Positions 14,208 to 26,202 of a DNA stretch of 50,223 bases are shown piece by piece. The position numbers were made by a program, and so were the translations under genes. Under the pieces are notes generated by a model, which did no database searches, had not been told where the DNA came from, and saw only the letters and a program-made list of their open reading frames with translations. Position 1 is the first letter of the stretch; every line of letters starts with the position of its first letter. This DNA is from Gordonia jinhuaensis (GTDB lineage: Bacteria > Actinomycetota > Actinomycetes > Mycobacteriales > Mycobacteriaceae). Location of the stretch: contig NZ_BMGC01000029.1 of the NCBI RefSeq assembly GCF_014639795.1, positions 1 to 50,223 of the forward strand, given 5' to 3'.

Positions 14208-16088
14208 TCAGCGGACGACCACACCGGTACCGGTGGACTCGATCGAACCGTGCTGGAAGTTCACCCGGAAGCCACCCGGGATCTGCACCTGGTCGCTGAT
14301 CGGATAGCCGAGTTTGCCGTTCTCGTAGCCTGTTTGACCCCAGGCGTCGAAGATCGGACCGGCCGGGATGGCGAAGGCGCCGCCCGTGGGCGTCCAGTAG
14401 ATGTTGCCGCCGCCGAAGGAGTTGAACGCCCCGCCGCGCAGCGCGATCTCACTGCTGGTCGGGAACCCGAGCCAGCCCGCCTCGTAGTCGAGCGAGGCGT
14501 ACTTGTCGAGGATCTTGCCCTGCACCGAGTTCGCACCGTTGGCGGCATTCCACCAGTAGGCGCCGATCTGGAAGCCCTGGACCTGCCCCTTGCCGTTGGG
14601 TGTGCCGATGACGTCACCGGTCGGATACCCGAGCGGTCCGCGTTCGTACCCGGCTTTACCCCACGAGTCGAGGATCTGCCCGGTCACCGCATGCGCACCG
14701 GTGGTGGCCGTCCAGTAGATGTAGCCGTTCTGGAACTTGTTGAACCGGCCCTTGCCGTCGGGTGTGACCGTCTCGTTGCTCACCGGGAAGCCCAGCGACC
14801 CGCCGGGGCCGCCCGCTGCCACGTAGGCACCGCCGATGGCCCCACCCACGATGTGGGCGCCGGAGGCCTGCGAGTAGATGATGCGTCCGCCACGGAAGTC
14901 CTGCGCGCGGCCGCCGGGTACCGCGTACTCCGGCGTGAGGCATTCGGCGAGTTCCGAATGCGCCTTGGCCAGCGCACCGATCGGCCCGCCGATCCCGCAG
15001 GAGGGCTTGTCGGCCGCGACGCCGAGCGCACTGGCGGCCTGCGGCCACGCCTGCTTCATCTCGAACTGCCAGTACTCCCACGTGTGCGTGCCCGAGGCGC
15101 GGTAGATCGCCTGTGCGGCGATACCGAGCTGGTTGAGCTTGGTGGCGAACTGCTGGCTGGTCACCCGAGAGAGCACCTCGAGCCCCACGCCGGCGTAGTT
15201 GGTCGCCAGATACGGGATGTCGGAGGGGGTGTCGTACTGACCCGGGAGTCCGTTACCCGACGAGATGTAGAGGCTGGTGCCTTTGAGCTTGGCCGCCAGC
15301 AGGTACGGGTCGTGTGCCTTCCACGCCGGATCGGTCGGCGGACCGAACATCTTGGCCGAGTCGTAGCCACCGGCATCGTTCATCGCGAACTGAACCGCCT
15401 GGGGCATGCCGAAACTCGACAGCTGCAGGATGCCCGAATACGACGCGACGAATTTGAAGAATCCGGGGTTGCGCGCGGCGAGCATCATCGCGGCGCTGCC
15501 GCCCATCGAGATGCCCTGCACACCGCGGACGTCGCTGGATCGCCACTGCCCCTGCAGAACCGGCGGGAGTTCCTTGGTGAGGAACGTCTCCCACTGGTAG
15601 TTCTTGCCGTTGTCGGGCTTCTGCCAATCGGTGTAGAAGCTCGACTCACCGCCGATGGGCAGCACGACGTTGACGTTCTTGTCCTTGTAGAAGTTCTCGA
15701 TATCGGTGTTGATCGTCCAGCCGCTCTGATCGTCCTGCGCGCGCAGACCGTCGAGCGTGTACAGCTGAGGGAAGGTCGCCTTGGGATCGGAGTTCCAATC
15801 GCGGGCGAGCAGGATCTGCACCTGGATGTCGGTCCCCATCGCCGGCGAATGGACCCACAGGGCCACCCGGCGATCGGAATACCAGAAGGCGTTGGTCACC
15901 TTGACGCCGGGAACCGGCGCGGGGGCCGCCGTTTGATCGGCGGCGAGCACCGGGCTGACATGGCCTGGGGAAGAGGCCGGATGAACCCCGACTGCATGGA
16001 GCCCGAAGGCGGCCATGACGACCACCACCAGCCCCGTGACGCACGCGAACACATAGGTCCGCATCTGCCGCCAGATCGACACGACCAC
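14208..16088 (-). CDS. Mycolyltransferase (Ag85/PS1-type) with C-terminal LGFP repeats
   Basis: A 626-residue exported esterase-fold mycolyltransferase that moves mycolate between trehalose and arabinogalactan or another trehalose. A signal or anchor segment spans about residues 9-32. The Ag85-type domain (about 55-370) has VTNAFWYSDRRVALWV, YTLDGLRAQDDQSGW, the nucleophile elbow GISMGGSAAMM and a late THTWEYW histidine motif. After it, four LGFP-type repeats are visible, each with a core LGFP or LGYP (about residues 430-625). This architecture matches corynebacterial PS1/Csp1 proteins, whose LGFP repeats are thought to hold them to the wall. The start is GTG after GGTGAAGGG; an ATG eight codons later is the alternative. 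Confidence 0.92.
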   Translation of the reverse strand: MVVSIWRQMRTYVFACVTGLVVVVMAAFGLHAVGVHPASSPGHVSPVLAADQTAAPAPVPGVKVTNAFWYSDRRVALWVHSPAMGTDIQVQILLARDWNSDPKATFPQLYTLDGLRAQDDQSGWTINTDIENFYKDKNVNVVLPIGGESSFYTDWQKPDNGKNYQWETFLTKELPPVLQGQWRSSDVRGVQGISMGGSAAMMLAARNPGFFKFVASYSGILQLSSFGMPQAVQFAMNDAGGYDSAKMFGPPTDPAWKAHDPYLLAAKLKGTSLYISSGNGLPGQYDTPSDIPYLATNYAGVGLEVLSRVTSQQFATKLNQLGIAAQAIYRASGTHTWEYWQFEMKQAWPQAASALGVAADKPSCGIGGPIGALAKAHSELAECLTPEYAVPGGRAQDFRGGRIIYSQASGAHIVGGAIGGAYVAAGGPGGSLGFPVSNETVTPDGKGRFNKFQNGYIYWTATTGAHAVTGQILDSWGKAGYERGPLGYPTGDVIGTPNGKGQVQGFQIGAYWWNAANGANSVQGKILDKYASLDYEAGWLGFPTSSEIALRGGAFNSFGGGNIYWTPTGGAFAIPAGPIFDAWGQTGYENGKLGYPISDQVQIPGGFRVNFQHGSIESTGTGVVVR

Positions 16089-16206
16089 CCCTTCACCACA
16101 CGACTGAACATCAACAGCGTCGTGAAGCGGTTCCCCAACGCTTCCCCATCGGAAACCCCAACGGCGACCACCCCTCGAGATGGCCCGACGCCCCCCGTGT
16201 CGAGAG

Positions 16207-16241
16207 ACACGGTGTTTGCTTACACGGTGTTTCTTACACGG
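16207..16241 (-). repeat. Tandem ACACGGTGTTT repeats upstream of the LGFP mycolyltransferase
   Basis: ACACGGTGTTT occurs at 16207-16217 and 16222-16232, followed by a third partial copy (ACACGG) at 16236-16241, giving a 14-15 base period, 120-150 bases upstream of the gene start at 16088. Regularly spaced short repeats at this distance are typical of activator or repressor sites, but I cannot name a regulator. Confidence 0.4.
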
Positions 16242-16263
16242 AGGGCGTCGCGTCGTGCGGTTG

Positions 16264-16281
16264 CCACACTGTTACGTGTGG
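16264..16281 (-). terminator. Hairpin after the Ag85-type gene
   Basis: CCACAC and GTGTGG form perfect 6-base arms around TGTTAC, 40-57 bases past the stop at 16321. It could end the transcript of the second mycolyltransferase gene or belong to the promoter region of the first. No T-tract follows on the minus strand, so termination is tentative. Confidence 0.35.
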
Positions 16282-16320
16282 GAATTTTGTTGTAGTTGTG
16301 ACTCGAGAGGTTTGTTCACC

Positions 16321-17352
16321 TCAGTCGTGGAACCAACCCGAGTTCTTCGCGCGCCACACCATGTCGCTCCAATAACCCCAGGTGTGGGTGCCCACGATCG
16401 GGAAGTCCGTGGTGATCGGGACGTGGTTGACGAGGGCCTGAACCTGGAACGCGCGGGTCTGGGCCCAGGCCAGCTGCTCGAGCGGGGTGCCCTCGACGTT
16501 GCCGATGAAGTCACCGACGCTGCCCACGGCGTTGTACTGGCCCCAGAAGCCGCCGCCGGCACCGATGCGCACCTTCTTGTTGTGCATCTTGTTGATCTGC
16601 ACGAAGGGATCGTTGTCATACCAGCGACCGCTCCACGGCGGTCCCCACATCGAGTCGGAGTTGAACGGTCCCATCCCGGCCTCGATACCGGCGTCGAGCA
16701 TCGCCACGCGGATGGCGGTGCGCATACCGGGCGCCGACAGGTTCAGATATCCCGACATCGAGAACAGGTGACTGATACGCGGGTTGTTGGCGCCGATGAT
16801 CATCGCCGAGCTGCCACCCATGGAGATGCCCATGATCGCGTACTTGTGCGCCGGCCCCACGGCCAGACCCTTCTGGTCGAGCATCGGGATGAGCCGGTTG
16901 TTGATCACACAGCTCCACATGTACTTGTACTTCTGGCCGTTGAGATTGCTCGGGGCATCCCAGTTGCTGTAGAAGCTCGCCATGCCGCCGATCGGCTCGA
17001 TGACGTTGACGCCCGAGGACGCCATGTCCTGGATGCGGGTGTTGTACTCCCAGCCGCTCTTGTCATTGGTGGCGCGCAGACCGTCGAGTGCGATGACCGT
17101 CTTGTAGTTGCCGGGCCGCGTCCACGCGTGGACCTGAACCTTGGGCATGCCACAGCCGTCGAGCCACCAGGTCTGGCGGACCGGGGCCGCAGAGGCCGTG
17201 CCGGTGCCCACAGCGACCCCGAAACCGAGGACTGCACTCAACGCCACCAGCGCGGCGATCATCCGAGAGACCGGACCCGCCGATCTTCCTCTGGTGGGAC
17301 GGGTGACGTTCTCAGATCGCAATCGCACGAGGTCTCTCTTTCGTCTCTTCAT
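16321..17352 (-). CDS. Antigen 85-type mycolyltransferase
   Basis: This protein of about 343 residues transfers mycolic acids to trehalose and arabinogalactan outside the membrane. The ATG at 17352 is favoured: AGGGG stands upstream and a basic MKRRKRD leads into the signal peptide, which ends in GTASAAP. A further 40 codons are open but look non-coding. The mature part shows VIALDGLRATNDKSGWEYNT, a nucleophile elbow GISMGGSSAMIIGANNP and a late histidine in GTHTWGYWSDMVW, the Ag85 catalytic plan. There are no LGFP repeats, so it is a single-domain enzyme. It lies next to the LGFP mycolyltransferase, parallel to the fbpD-fbpA pair of M. tuberculosis, but which Fbp it matches best is not clear by eye. 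Confidence 0.92.
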   Translation of the reverse strand: MKRRKRDLVRLRSENVTRPTRGRSAGPVSRMIAALVALSAVLGFGVAVGTGTASAAPVRQTWWLDGCGMPKVQVHAWTRPGNYKTVIALDGLRATNDKSGWEYNTRIQDMASSGVNVIEPIGGMASFYSNWDAPSNLNGQKYKYMWSCVINNRLIPMLDQKGLAVGPAHKYAIMGISMGGSSAMIIGANNPRISHLFSMSGYLNLSAPGMRTAIRVAMLDAGIEAGMGPFNSDSMWGPPWSGRWYDNDPFVQINKMHNKKVRIGAGGGFWGQYNAVGSVGDFIGNVEGTPLEQLAWAQTRAFQVQALVNHVPITTDFPIVGTHTWGYWSDMVWRAKNSGWFHD

Positions 17353-17426
17353 GCCGACCCCTGACAGAGGTCGACCTGACCGCCCGCGAGCGGTCGCCGC
17401 ACACGATATCGGCCACACAACCGATG

Positions 17427-17464
17427 CCGTTACACTTTCGATATAAAAAAGTGCCGGATAACGG
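17427..17464. promoter_or_regulatory. Nested dyad with AT-rich core upstream of the Ag85-type gene
   Basis: Outer arms CCGTTA and TAACGG and inner arms CACTTT and AAAGTG enclose the only A/T run in this region (ATATAAAAAA). It lies 75-112 bases upstream of the ATG at 17352 and about 100 bases beyond the aftB stop. On the minus strand TATATC could serve as a -10 element. The structure is a good promoter/operator candidate for the mycolyltransferase gene, or a terminator for aftB; the CGATATCG motif near 17405 may belong to the same control region. Confidence 0.4.
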
Positions 17465-17565
17465 TCTGACATCGGCAGGCCCGTGTCCGAACCGTGACCT
17501 TACCTGCTCATTACTCTCGGCGACAATCGGGCCGGACCGAGCAGTTACCAGCGTCGCCTGATCGA

Positions 17566-19608
17566 CTACTTTCCGAATCGCCTGATCGGGGAGGCGCCGG
17601 GTACAGGGTTGGGCAGCCCGCATTCCTGCAGCGCGTAGTACGGGATCCGGTTGAAGCGGTAGGCGGTCAGCTGCCGCGAGTCGCGCAGGTTCTGTTTGAA
17701 ACGTGCCCACGTCATCGGCCCGGTGTAGGACTCGATCAGCTCCTTGGTCGCCGGACACCGCAACGCCGCACGCGCCTGCAGGGTCCACGACTGCGAGACC
17801 GCCCGGGGCAGTTCGGGGTAGTAGGGCACCGCGCGCGAGTCGGCGACCACCCATTCCGGGTCGAGATCCTTGTCGTGGCCGATACGTGCGTCGGGCAGTC
17901 GATGGGTGTGCGCGGCCAGCGGATAGGCCAGACCCATCTGGTCGACCACGCGCACCGACAGCGGCGCATTCATACTCGTCATGCCGAGGTTCAGGAAGTA
18001 CACGGTGAGCTGTGTGGGGTGTGTTCCACGGATCTGCGGCACGTAATACCAGGTGTCGTAATCGCCGGAGGACAGCAGCACACCGCCGTCGGCCTGATGT
18101 TCTTCGATCGCGTCGACCATCGGCTGCATACGCGCGAACTGGCGGTAGTCCTCGGCGGTCAGCGGATGCTCGATACCCAGGTTCTGTGCGTAGTAGCGAC
18201 GCTCGTCGACGATGCCGCTGCGCCCGATGTCGGTGCCGTTGCGCAATCCGTGCGAGTTCACGGTGATCACACCCCACACGACGAGCACGATCCAGGCGAT
18301 CCCGAGCACACCGGTCGCCGCGGTCGAGAGCACCGCGGCACGGTCGCGACCCGGCCGCAACGACAGCGGGATCACCATCACCGGCAGGAGCATGAGGAAC
18401 AGTGGCGCGAGCAGAACGCGCGCATGCATGAAGTCGCCGCCCTGGTGCACCCAGTAGACCGCCTCGGCGAGTCCGGCGACCACCATCACCACGACCACCG
18501 CACCGCGGCTGCGCAGCCGTGACTGCCCGGCGACCAGAACCCGCCGCAGGCGTGCCGGGGAGCCGTGGTCGGTCGCGTCGGCGGCAGTGTCGGTCGGGTC
18601 TGCATCGACCCCGTCTGTATCGGTGCTGTCGACTCCCACCTTGCGCCACTGGGCCCACAGCGCCAGTCCCGCGAGCACAGCCACCAGCACCGGCAGCAAC
18701 AACACATACGGGCCGAACATGTTGGTCACATACGTCCACCCCTGCGACCACTTCGACCCGCTGGCGTCCTTGGCGACCGCGGTGTTGGGCACCAGCAGTC
18801 CGTAGTACCCCATCCGGAAGATCTGATAGCCGACCGGCACCAGCGCCGCGACGATCACGAACGCCACGCGCATCCACCACGACGGCATCCGTGAGAAGAA
18901 CACCAGTGCCAGCACCAGCGCACCGACCAGCGCCAGTTCCGGCCGGATCAGCGGCGACAGGCCGGCGTTGAATCCGAGCAACAGCAGGAGCGTGATCTCC
19001 CGGCCGCGGGTTCGACGGGGACCAGCCGACCAGCTCACCAGCTGCGACCACAGCACCGCCGCCCAGAACAGGCACAGCGACACCTCCAGGCCGCTGGTCG
19101 CGAAGTCGCGCGCCGGGGGCAGGGCGATGTAGATGAGTGCGCCGAACGGCAGGAACATCGCCCACGACCGCAGCCGGTCGACGCGATAGAGACGCGCGGT
19201 GGCGATCATCGCGATGGGAAGTGCGAGCACCGACAGCACCAGCGCGATCCAGAGCACCACGTACTCGGGTTTGCCGCCGGTCATCCAGGTGAACAGCCAG
19301 ATGAGATAGGTCCATGCGGTCGAGGTGTTGGCCTCCACGCGCTCGCCCTCATTGAAGACAGGACCGTTGCCCGCGAGCAGGTTACGGACCGTGCGCAGCA
19401 CGATCAGTCCGTCGTCGGCGATCCAGCGACGTTCCCAGGCGCCGGCCGCGAACAGTGCCGCGACCACGAGCACACTCGCGGTCAGCGAGCCGATCGGCAG
19501 CCAGCGGCGCACGGACACGGCCCGTCGCGAGCCGTCGGTGCGCCCGGCGTCGGCGATGTGGGTCAGCTCGGTCGGCGACAGCTCAGCTGACGACATAGAC
19601 CGCGACAC
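17566..19608 (-). CDS. aftB: Terminal beta-(1->2)-arabinofuranosyltransferase AftB
   Basis: A 680-residue polytopic GT-C glycosyltransferase that adds the terminal beta-(1->2)-arabinofuranose residues of arabinogalactan using decaprenyl-phospho-arabinose. The N-terminal half has about ten hydrophobic segments; the first loop carries WIADDGLIVLRTVRNLLAGNG with the acidic residues expected at the GT-C active site. The C-terminal region (from about 440) is soluble and exported. The length is close to M. tuberculosis AftB (Rv3805c, 627) and the position next to ubiA is conserved. A loop of about 25 Asp/Thr/Ala residues (DSTDTDGVDADPTDTAADATD) interrupts the membrane region. The start (GTG at 19608, or ATG at 19596) overlaps the end of ubiA, so it is the last gene of the glf operon. 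Confidence 0.93.
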   Translation of the reverse strand: MSRSMSSAELSPTELTHIADAGRTDGSRRAVSVRRWLPIGSLTASVLVVAALFAAGAWERRWIADDGLIVLRTVRNLLAGNGPVFNEGERVEANTSTAWTYLIWLFTWMTGGKPEYVVLWIALVLSVLALPIAMIATARLYRVDRLRSWAMFLPFGALIYIALPPARDFATSGLEVSLCLFWAAVLWSQLVSWSAGPRRTRGREITLLLLLGFNAGLSPLIRPELALVGALVLALVFFSRMPSWWMRVAFVIVAALVPVGYQIFRMGYYGLLVPNTAVAKDASGSKWSQGWTYVTNMFGPYVLLLPVLVAVLAGLALWAQWRKVGVDSTDTDGVDADPTDTAADATDHGSPARLRRVLVAGQSRLRSRGAVVVVMVVAGLAEAVYWVHQGGDFMHARVLLAPLFLMLLPVMVIPLSLRPGRDRAAVLSTAATGVLGIAWIVLVVWGVITVNSHGLRNGTDIGRSGIVDERRYYAQNLGIEHPLTAEDYRQFARMQPMVDAIEEHQADGGVLLSSGDYDTWYYVPQIRGTHPTQLTVYFLNLGMTSMNAPLSVRVVDQMGLAYPLAAHTHRLPDARIGHDKDLDPEWVVADSRAVPYYPELPRAVSQSWTLQARAALRCPATKELIESYTGPMTWARFKQNLRDSRQLTAYRFNRIPYYALQECGLPNPVPGASPIRRFGK

Positions 19609-20518
19609 CCACGCATACTAACCAGGCGAGGGCCAGGAACTGCAGGACGTGGTCGTGAAGCGCGATCGTTTCCGGTTCGCCGGCCTCTCCGCCGTCGATG
19701 TCGACCGCATAGCGCAGGATCGCGATGGTGAACGGGACCATCGAGATCGCGTACCAGACGTTGGATTCGTGACCCTCGTGTTTGTCGAAGGCCCACAGTC
19801 CGTAGACCACCACCTCGACGGTCGCGGCGAGTGTCCACACGAAACGCAGGTAGCTGCTCGTGTAGTACTGCAGCGATTTCCGGATCTTGGCACCGGTGCG
19901 TTCGGCGAGGATCAGTTCGGCGTACCGCTTGCCCGCGGCCATGAACAACGACCCGAAGGCCATGAGCAGCAGGAACCACTGCGACAGACCGTTGGGCAGT
20001 TCGGCGGCCACACCACCGGCGATGGCACGCAGCAGGAAGCCCGACGACACGATGCAGATGTCGAGCACCGGCTGGTTCTTCAGCCCGAAGCAGTACGCGA
20101 GCTGGATCACCAGGTAGACGGCGATGACCACCGCGGTCTGCCAGTTGGCGAGCGCGGCGATCACGAGCGCGGCGACGCCGAGGATCACCGCGATCGCATA
20201 CGCCAGCTTCACCGGCACCACACCCGCGGCGATCGGACGGTAGCGCTTGACCGGGTGGTTGCGGTCGGACTCCACGTCCTTCGCGTCGTTGACGAAGTAG
20301 ATGCAGGACGCCGCGAAGCAGAACGCGACGAATGCCAGCGCACAGCGGCCCAGCACGTGGACGTCGGTGATGTCACCGGCGGCCAGTGGCGCGGCGAGAA
20401 CCAGGACGTTCTTCACCCACTGACGCGGGCGCAGTTCCTTGATGATCCCGTCGAATAGATTCTTCGGGGCGCGCTTGGACGCCTCGACCGAGCTCCGCTC
20501 GATCGCTTCCTCACTCAT
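19583..20518 (-). CDS. ubiA: Decaprenyl-phosphate phosphoribosyltransferase (UbiA family)
   Basis: A 311-residue membrane prenyltransferase that joins decaprenyl phosphate to 5-phosphoribosyl pyrophosphate, the first step to decaprenyl-phospho-arabinose, the donor for EmbA-C and AftB (homologue of Rv3806c). The UbiA aspartate motif is visible in YFVNDAKDVESD, and a second acidic region lies in the C-terminal half; about nine hydrophobic segments are seen. The ATG at 20518 overlaps the preceding PAP2 stop in an ATGA and has GGGAGAA upstream. That decides the start over a longer open frame to 20575. The 3' end overlaps aftB. Confidence 0.94.
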   Translation of the reverse strand: MSEEAIERSSVEASKRAPKNLFDGIIKELRPRQWVKNVLVLAAPLAAGDITDVHVLGRCALAFVAFCFAASCIYFVNDAKDVESDRNHPVKRYRPIAAGVVPVKLAYAIAVILGVAALVIAALANWQTAVVIAVYLVIQLAYCFGLKNQPVLDICIVSSGFLLRAIAGGVAAELPNGLSQWFLLLMAFGSLFMAAGKRYAELILAERTGAKIRKSLQYYTSSYLRFVWTLAATVEVVVYGLWAFDKHEGHESNVWYAISMVPFTIAILRYAVDIDGGEAGEPETIALHDHVLQFLALAWLVCVGVAVYVVS

Positions 20519-21142
20519 GTGGTTCTCCCGCGTGACAGCTTTCTCAAGACCGGACCGGCCACCACCGCGGGCCACCTGACTCCGTATCGCCGACGCAACA
20601 TCTTGTCACCCTCGATGACGACCTTTGCAGCGACCGCACCCAAACCGGCGCCGGCGGCCACATCGGTGGGGTAGTGCACGCCGAGGACCAGGCGTGACAC
20701 CACCATCGGTGGCACCAGAACCGCGGGCACGAGCCCGCGTGGAGTGTCCGCGGCGCGTTCGATGAGCAGTGCCGCGGCCGTCGTCGAGGTCGCATGACTC
20801 GACGGGAAGCTGAGCTTGCTCGGGGTGGAGACGCCGACGACGATGCGCGGGTCGTGCGGGCGCGGCCTGCGCACGATCCGCTTGATGATCACCGAGGCTG
20901 CGTGCGCGCCGAATGCGCCGACACCGACCTCGACCCACATCCGGCGGCGGTCGGCGTCACGGGAGGCGAGTGCACCCACGGCCGACACCGCGATCCACCC
21001 CAGCGAATGCTCACCGAAGTGCGACAGACCGCGCGCGGTGGCCAGCACCCCCGGCTTGTCGGCCAGTGCGCGCTGGATCCCCAGCAGGATCTTGACCTCG
21101 CCGGTGGGTTCGCCGAGTGCATCCGCACCGGTCGAGTCGAGA

Positions 21143-21162
<20 letters not shown>
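20515..21162 (-). CDS. PAP2-family phosphatase of the arabinogalactan locus (Rv3807c homologue)
   Basis: A predicted 215-residue membrane PAP2 phosphatase. The three acid-phosphatase motifs are visible: KRIVRRPRP, PSSHAT and SRLVLGVHYPTDV. In mycobacteria the homologue is proposed to dephosphorylate decaprenyl-phosphoryl-5-phosphoribose between the UbiA and epimerase steps. A GTG at 21162 (VSSESTD) overlaps the end of glfT2 by 20 bases and is the most reasonable start; the frame stays open to 21291 but would then be buried in glfT2. The first 40 residues lack hydrophobic character. The stop overlaps the ubiA start by four bases. Confidence 0.88.
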
Positions 21163-24309
<3,147 letters not shown>

Positions 24310-24397
24310 TCAGGGTAACCGACCACCACTCGAGCACCGGGGATGCCGCCGCCGGGGCATCGCGGGCGGCTGGTCGGCGCGTGGTCCGCCGCCCGCT

Positions 24398-24581
24398 GAA
24401 CTGGTTGCGTCTGTGCCCGCGCGACTGGTCGCCAGCCTGCAGAACTGGTTGCGTCTGTGCCCGCGCGACCAGTTCTCACCGACGCAACCATTGCACAGGA
24501 TGCACACTCAGAAACTGGTTGCGCGAATCCCCGCGCAACCAGTTCAGTCCGCGCAACCAGTTCAGTCCACGCAACCAGTTC
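24398..24581. repeat. Array of inverted and direct AACTGGTYGCG repeats
   Basis: This lies in a 309-base gene-free gap between the divergent glf and esterase genes (24304-24612). AACTGGTTGCG occurs on the plus strand near 24399, 24443 and 24513. Its complement CGCAACCAGTT occurs near 24534, 24552 and 24570. Variants (GACTGGTCGC at 24422, GCGCGACCAGTTC at 24463) fill the gaps. Two pairs form hairpins: 24442-24475, and 24513-24544 with 13-base perfect arms and a 6-base loop. The last three copies are direct repeats with period about 18. It may control both divergent genes or be a genome-wide intergenic repeat family. No conserved spacers are present, so it is not CRISPR. Confidence 0.8.
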
Positions 24582-24612
24582 ATGGGGACGATGCCGACCG
24601 TCGAGAGGTGAC

Positions 24613-26121
24613 ATGGCCGACACAAAGCCCAGCACGAAGCCTGAGGCCGACGCGATACCCGAGGCCGACGCGATACCCGAGGCCGACGCGATGCCCGAGG
24701 GCACCGCCACCCCGGCGGGGTCGATCACCACCCTGGCGGAGTCGATCGCGGTCGACACCGCAGCGGGCACGTGGAGGTTCTCGCCGCCATGCGGACCGGT
24801 CATCGGCGATGTCACCGACGAGGTGGTGGTGGCTCGTGCGATCCCCTATGCGCAGGCGCAACGATTCGCGCGACCAGAACCCGTCGCGCCGTGGACGACG
24901 CCCCACCACAGCACGACCCCCTCACCGAAGGCGCCCCAGGTTCCCTCTCCCTACACCGACAAGACCCTCGGCGGGCGTTCCGATCGAGTCGGGTCCGACC
25001 TCCCCGAATCCGAGCAGTGCCTCAACCTCACGGTGACCAGACCGGCCACATACCCGACACCGGCCACATCTCCCACACAGCCGCTCCCGGTGGTGGTGTG
25101 GATTCACGGCGGGGCCTATGTGATCGGCGCCGGCGACGACCCGCACTTCGACCCGGCAGCCCTGGTCGGTGAGCAGCAGGTGGTGTTCGTGGCGATCAAC
25201 TTCCGCCTCGGCATCCTGGGCTACCTGGGCGATGGCAGCGACGCCCGACCCGCCAACCTCGGACTGCTCGACCAGCTGTCCGCTCTGCGGTGGGTCGGCG
25301 AGAACATCGCGGCATTCGGCGGCGACCCGGACTCGGTGACGGTGATCGGACAGTCCGCAGGCGGCGACGCCGTGGCACATCTGATGGCCACACCGAATCC
25401 GCATGAGCTCTTCCGCCGGGCCATCATCCAGAGCGCACCGCTGGGCCTGCGCCACCGCCGCCGGCGGCTCGTGTCGTGGATGTTCGATCGCACCGCCGAC
25501 ATCACCGCAGCGACGAAGATCAGCTCGATCCTGCTCACCCAGACCGAGATCTCGCGTAAGGCACTGCGTTTCGGGCTCAAGGCGGCAATGGCGTTCGGCA
25601 CGCAGTACGGCCTGCCGCCGCTGCCCGAGGAGTCGGCGATCACGACATGGTGGGAACGCGCAGCACCGCATATCGATCTGCTCATCGGACACAACCGCGA
25701 CGAGACGCACTACTTCTTCTCCACCCACCCCTCGAACCCGGTGCTCAAAGCACCTGTCGTCGACTGGTGTGCGCGCCGTGTGATCAGCCCCATCATCAGC
25801 CATGTGGTCTACGCGCGAGACGATTCGGCATTCGCCGGCCGCCACGCCCGCGCGGGAGGGCGCACGTACCACTACCGAATCGACTGGGCCGCACCGGGAA
25901 ACAAGTTCGGATCGTGTCACACCATCGAACTCGCCCTGCTCTTCGGCACACGCGAGGCATGGGAGGGCGCCTGGATACTCGACGGCGCCTCACGCGAGGA
26001 TGTCGAGCGCGACGGGGCGGCGCTTCGGGAACTGTGGGGCAGATTCATTCGCGGTGAGGACCTCGGCGACCGCGAACCGACATCCCTCACGCCGATCATC
26101 GGCTACCGTCGCGTCCGGTGA
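24613..26121 (+). CDS. Type B carboxylesterase
   Basis: A 502-residue alpha/beta-hydrolase of the carboxylesterase type B family, hydrolysing carboxylic esters; the natural substrate is unknown. Motifs: oxyanion hole VVVWIHGGAYVIGAG, nucleophile serine in VIGQSAGGDAVAHLM, LLIGHNRDETHYF ahead of the acidic region, and the histidine region GSCHTIELALLFG. There is no signal peptide, so it is probably cytoplasmic. The ATG is fixed by GAGAGG six bases upstream; upstream codons in this frame are repeat DNA. Residues 10-30 are three copies of an EADAIP-type hexapeptide encoded by perfect 18-base repeats. It is divergent from glf and not part of the conserved envelope order. Confidence 0.88.
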   Translation: MADTKPSTKPEADAIPEADAIPEADAMPEGTATPAGSITTLAESIAVDTAAGTWRFSPPCGPVIGDVTDEVVVARAIPYAQAQRFARPEPVAPWTTPHHSTTPSPKAPQVPSPYTDKTLGGRSDRVGSDLPESEQCLNLTVTRPATYPTPATSPTQPLPVVVWIHGGAYVIGAGDDPHFDPAALVGEQQVVFVAINFRLGILGYLGDGSDARPANLGLLDQLSALRWVGENIAAFGGDPDSVTVIGQSAGGDAVAHLMATPNPHELFRRAIIQSAPLGLRHRRRRLVSWMFDRTADITAATKISSILLTQTEISRKALRFGLKAAMAFGTQYGLPPLPEESAITTWWERAAPHIDLLIGHNRDETHYFFSTHPSNPVLKAPVVDWCARRVISPIISHVVYARDDSAFAGRHARAGGRTYHYRIDWAAPGNKFGSCHTIELALLFGTREAWEGAWILDGASREDVERDGAALRELWGRFIRGEDLGDREPTSLTPIIGYRRVR

Positions 26122-26202
26122 CGGCTCAGGCATCTGCGCCGGCGTTGTGACACCGTGCGCTGTGATCGGCGTTACACTCGAACGACCCGATGACCGGCGA
26201 GC

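Noticed and set aside
14250-16295. 681-codon open frame opposite the LGFP mycolyltransferase
   Set aside because: Same antisense effect; no start signal or recognisable motif, and the minus-strand gene is certain.
17312-19315. 667-codon minus-strand frame overlapping aftB in another frame
   Set aside because: Arg/Gly/Ala-rich translation without membrane segments; aftB in the other frame has the GT-C pattern.
24398-24581. Repeat array as a CRISPR
   Set aside because: Repeats are 11-18 bases, occur in both orientations, lack uniform unique spacers, and no cas genes are nearby.
26144-26186. Sigma-70-type promoter before the reductase gene (TTGTGA and TACACT)
   Set aside because: The spacing is about 22 bases, too long for a standard promoter.
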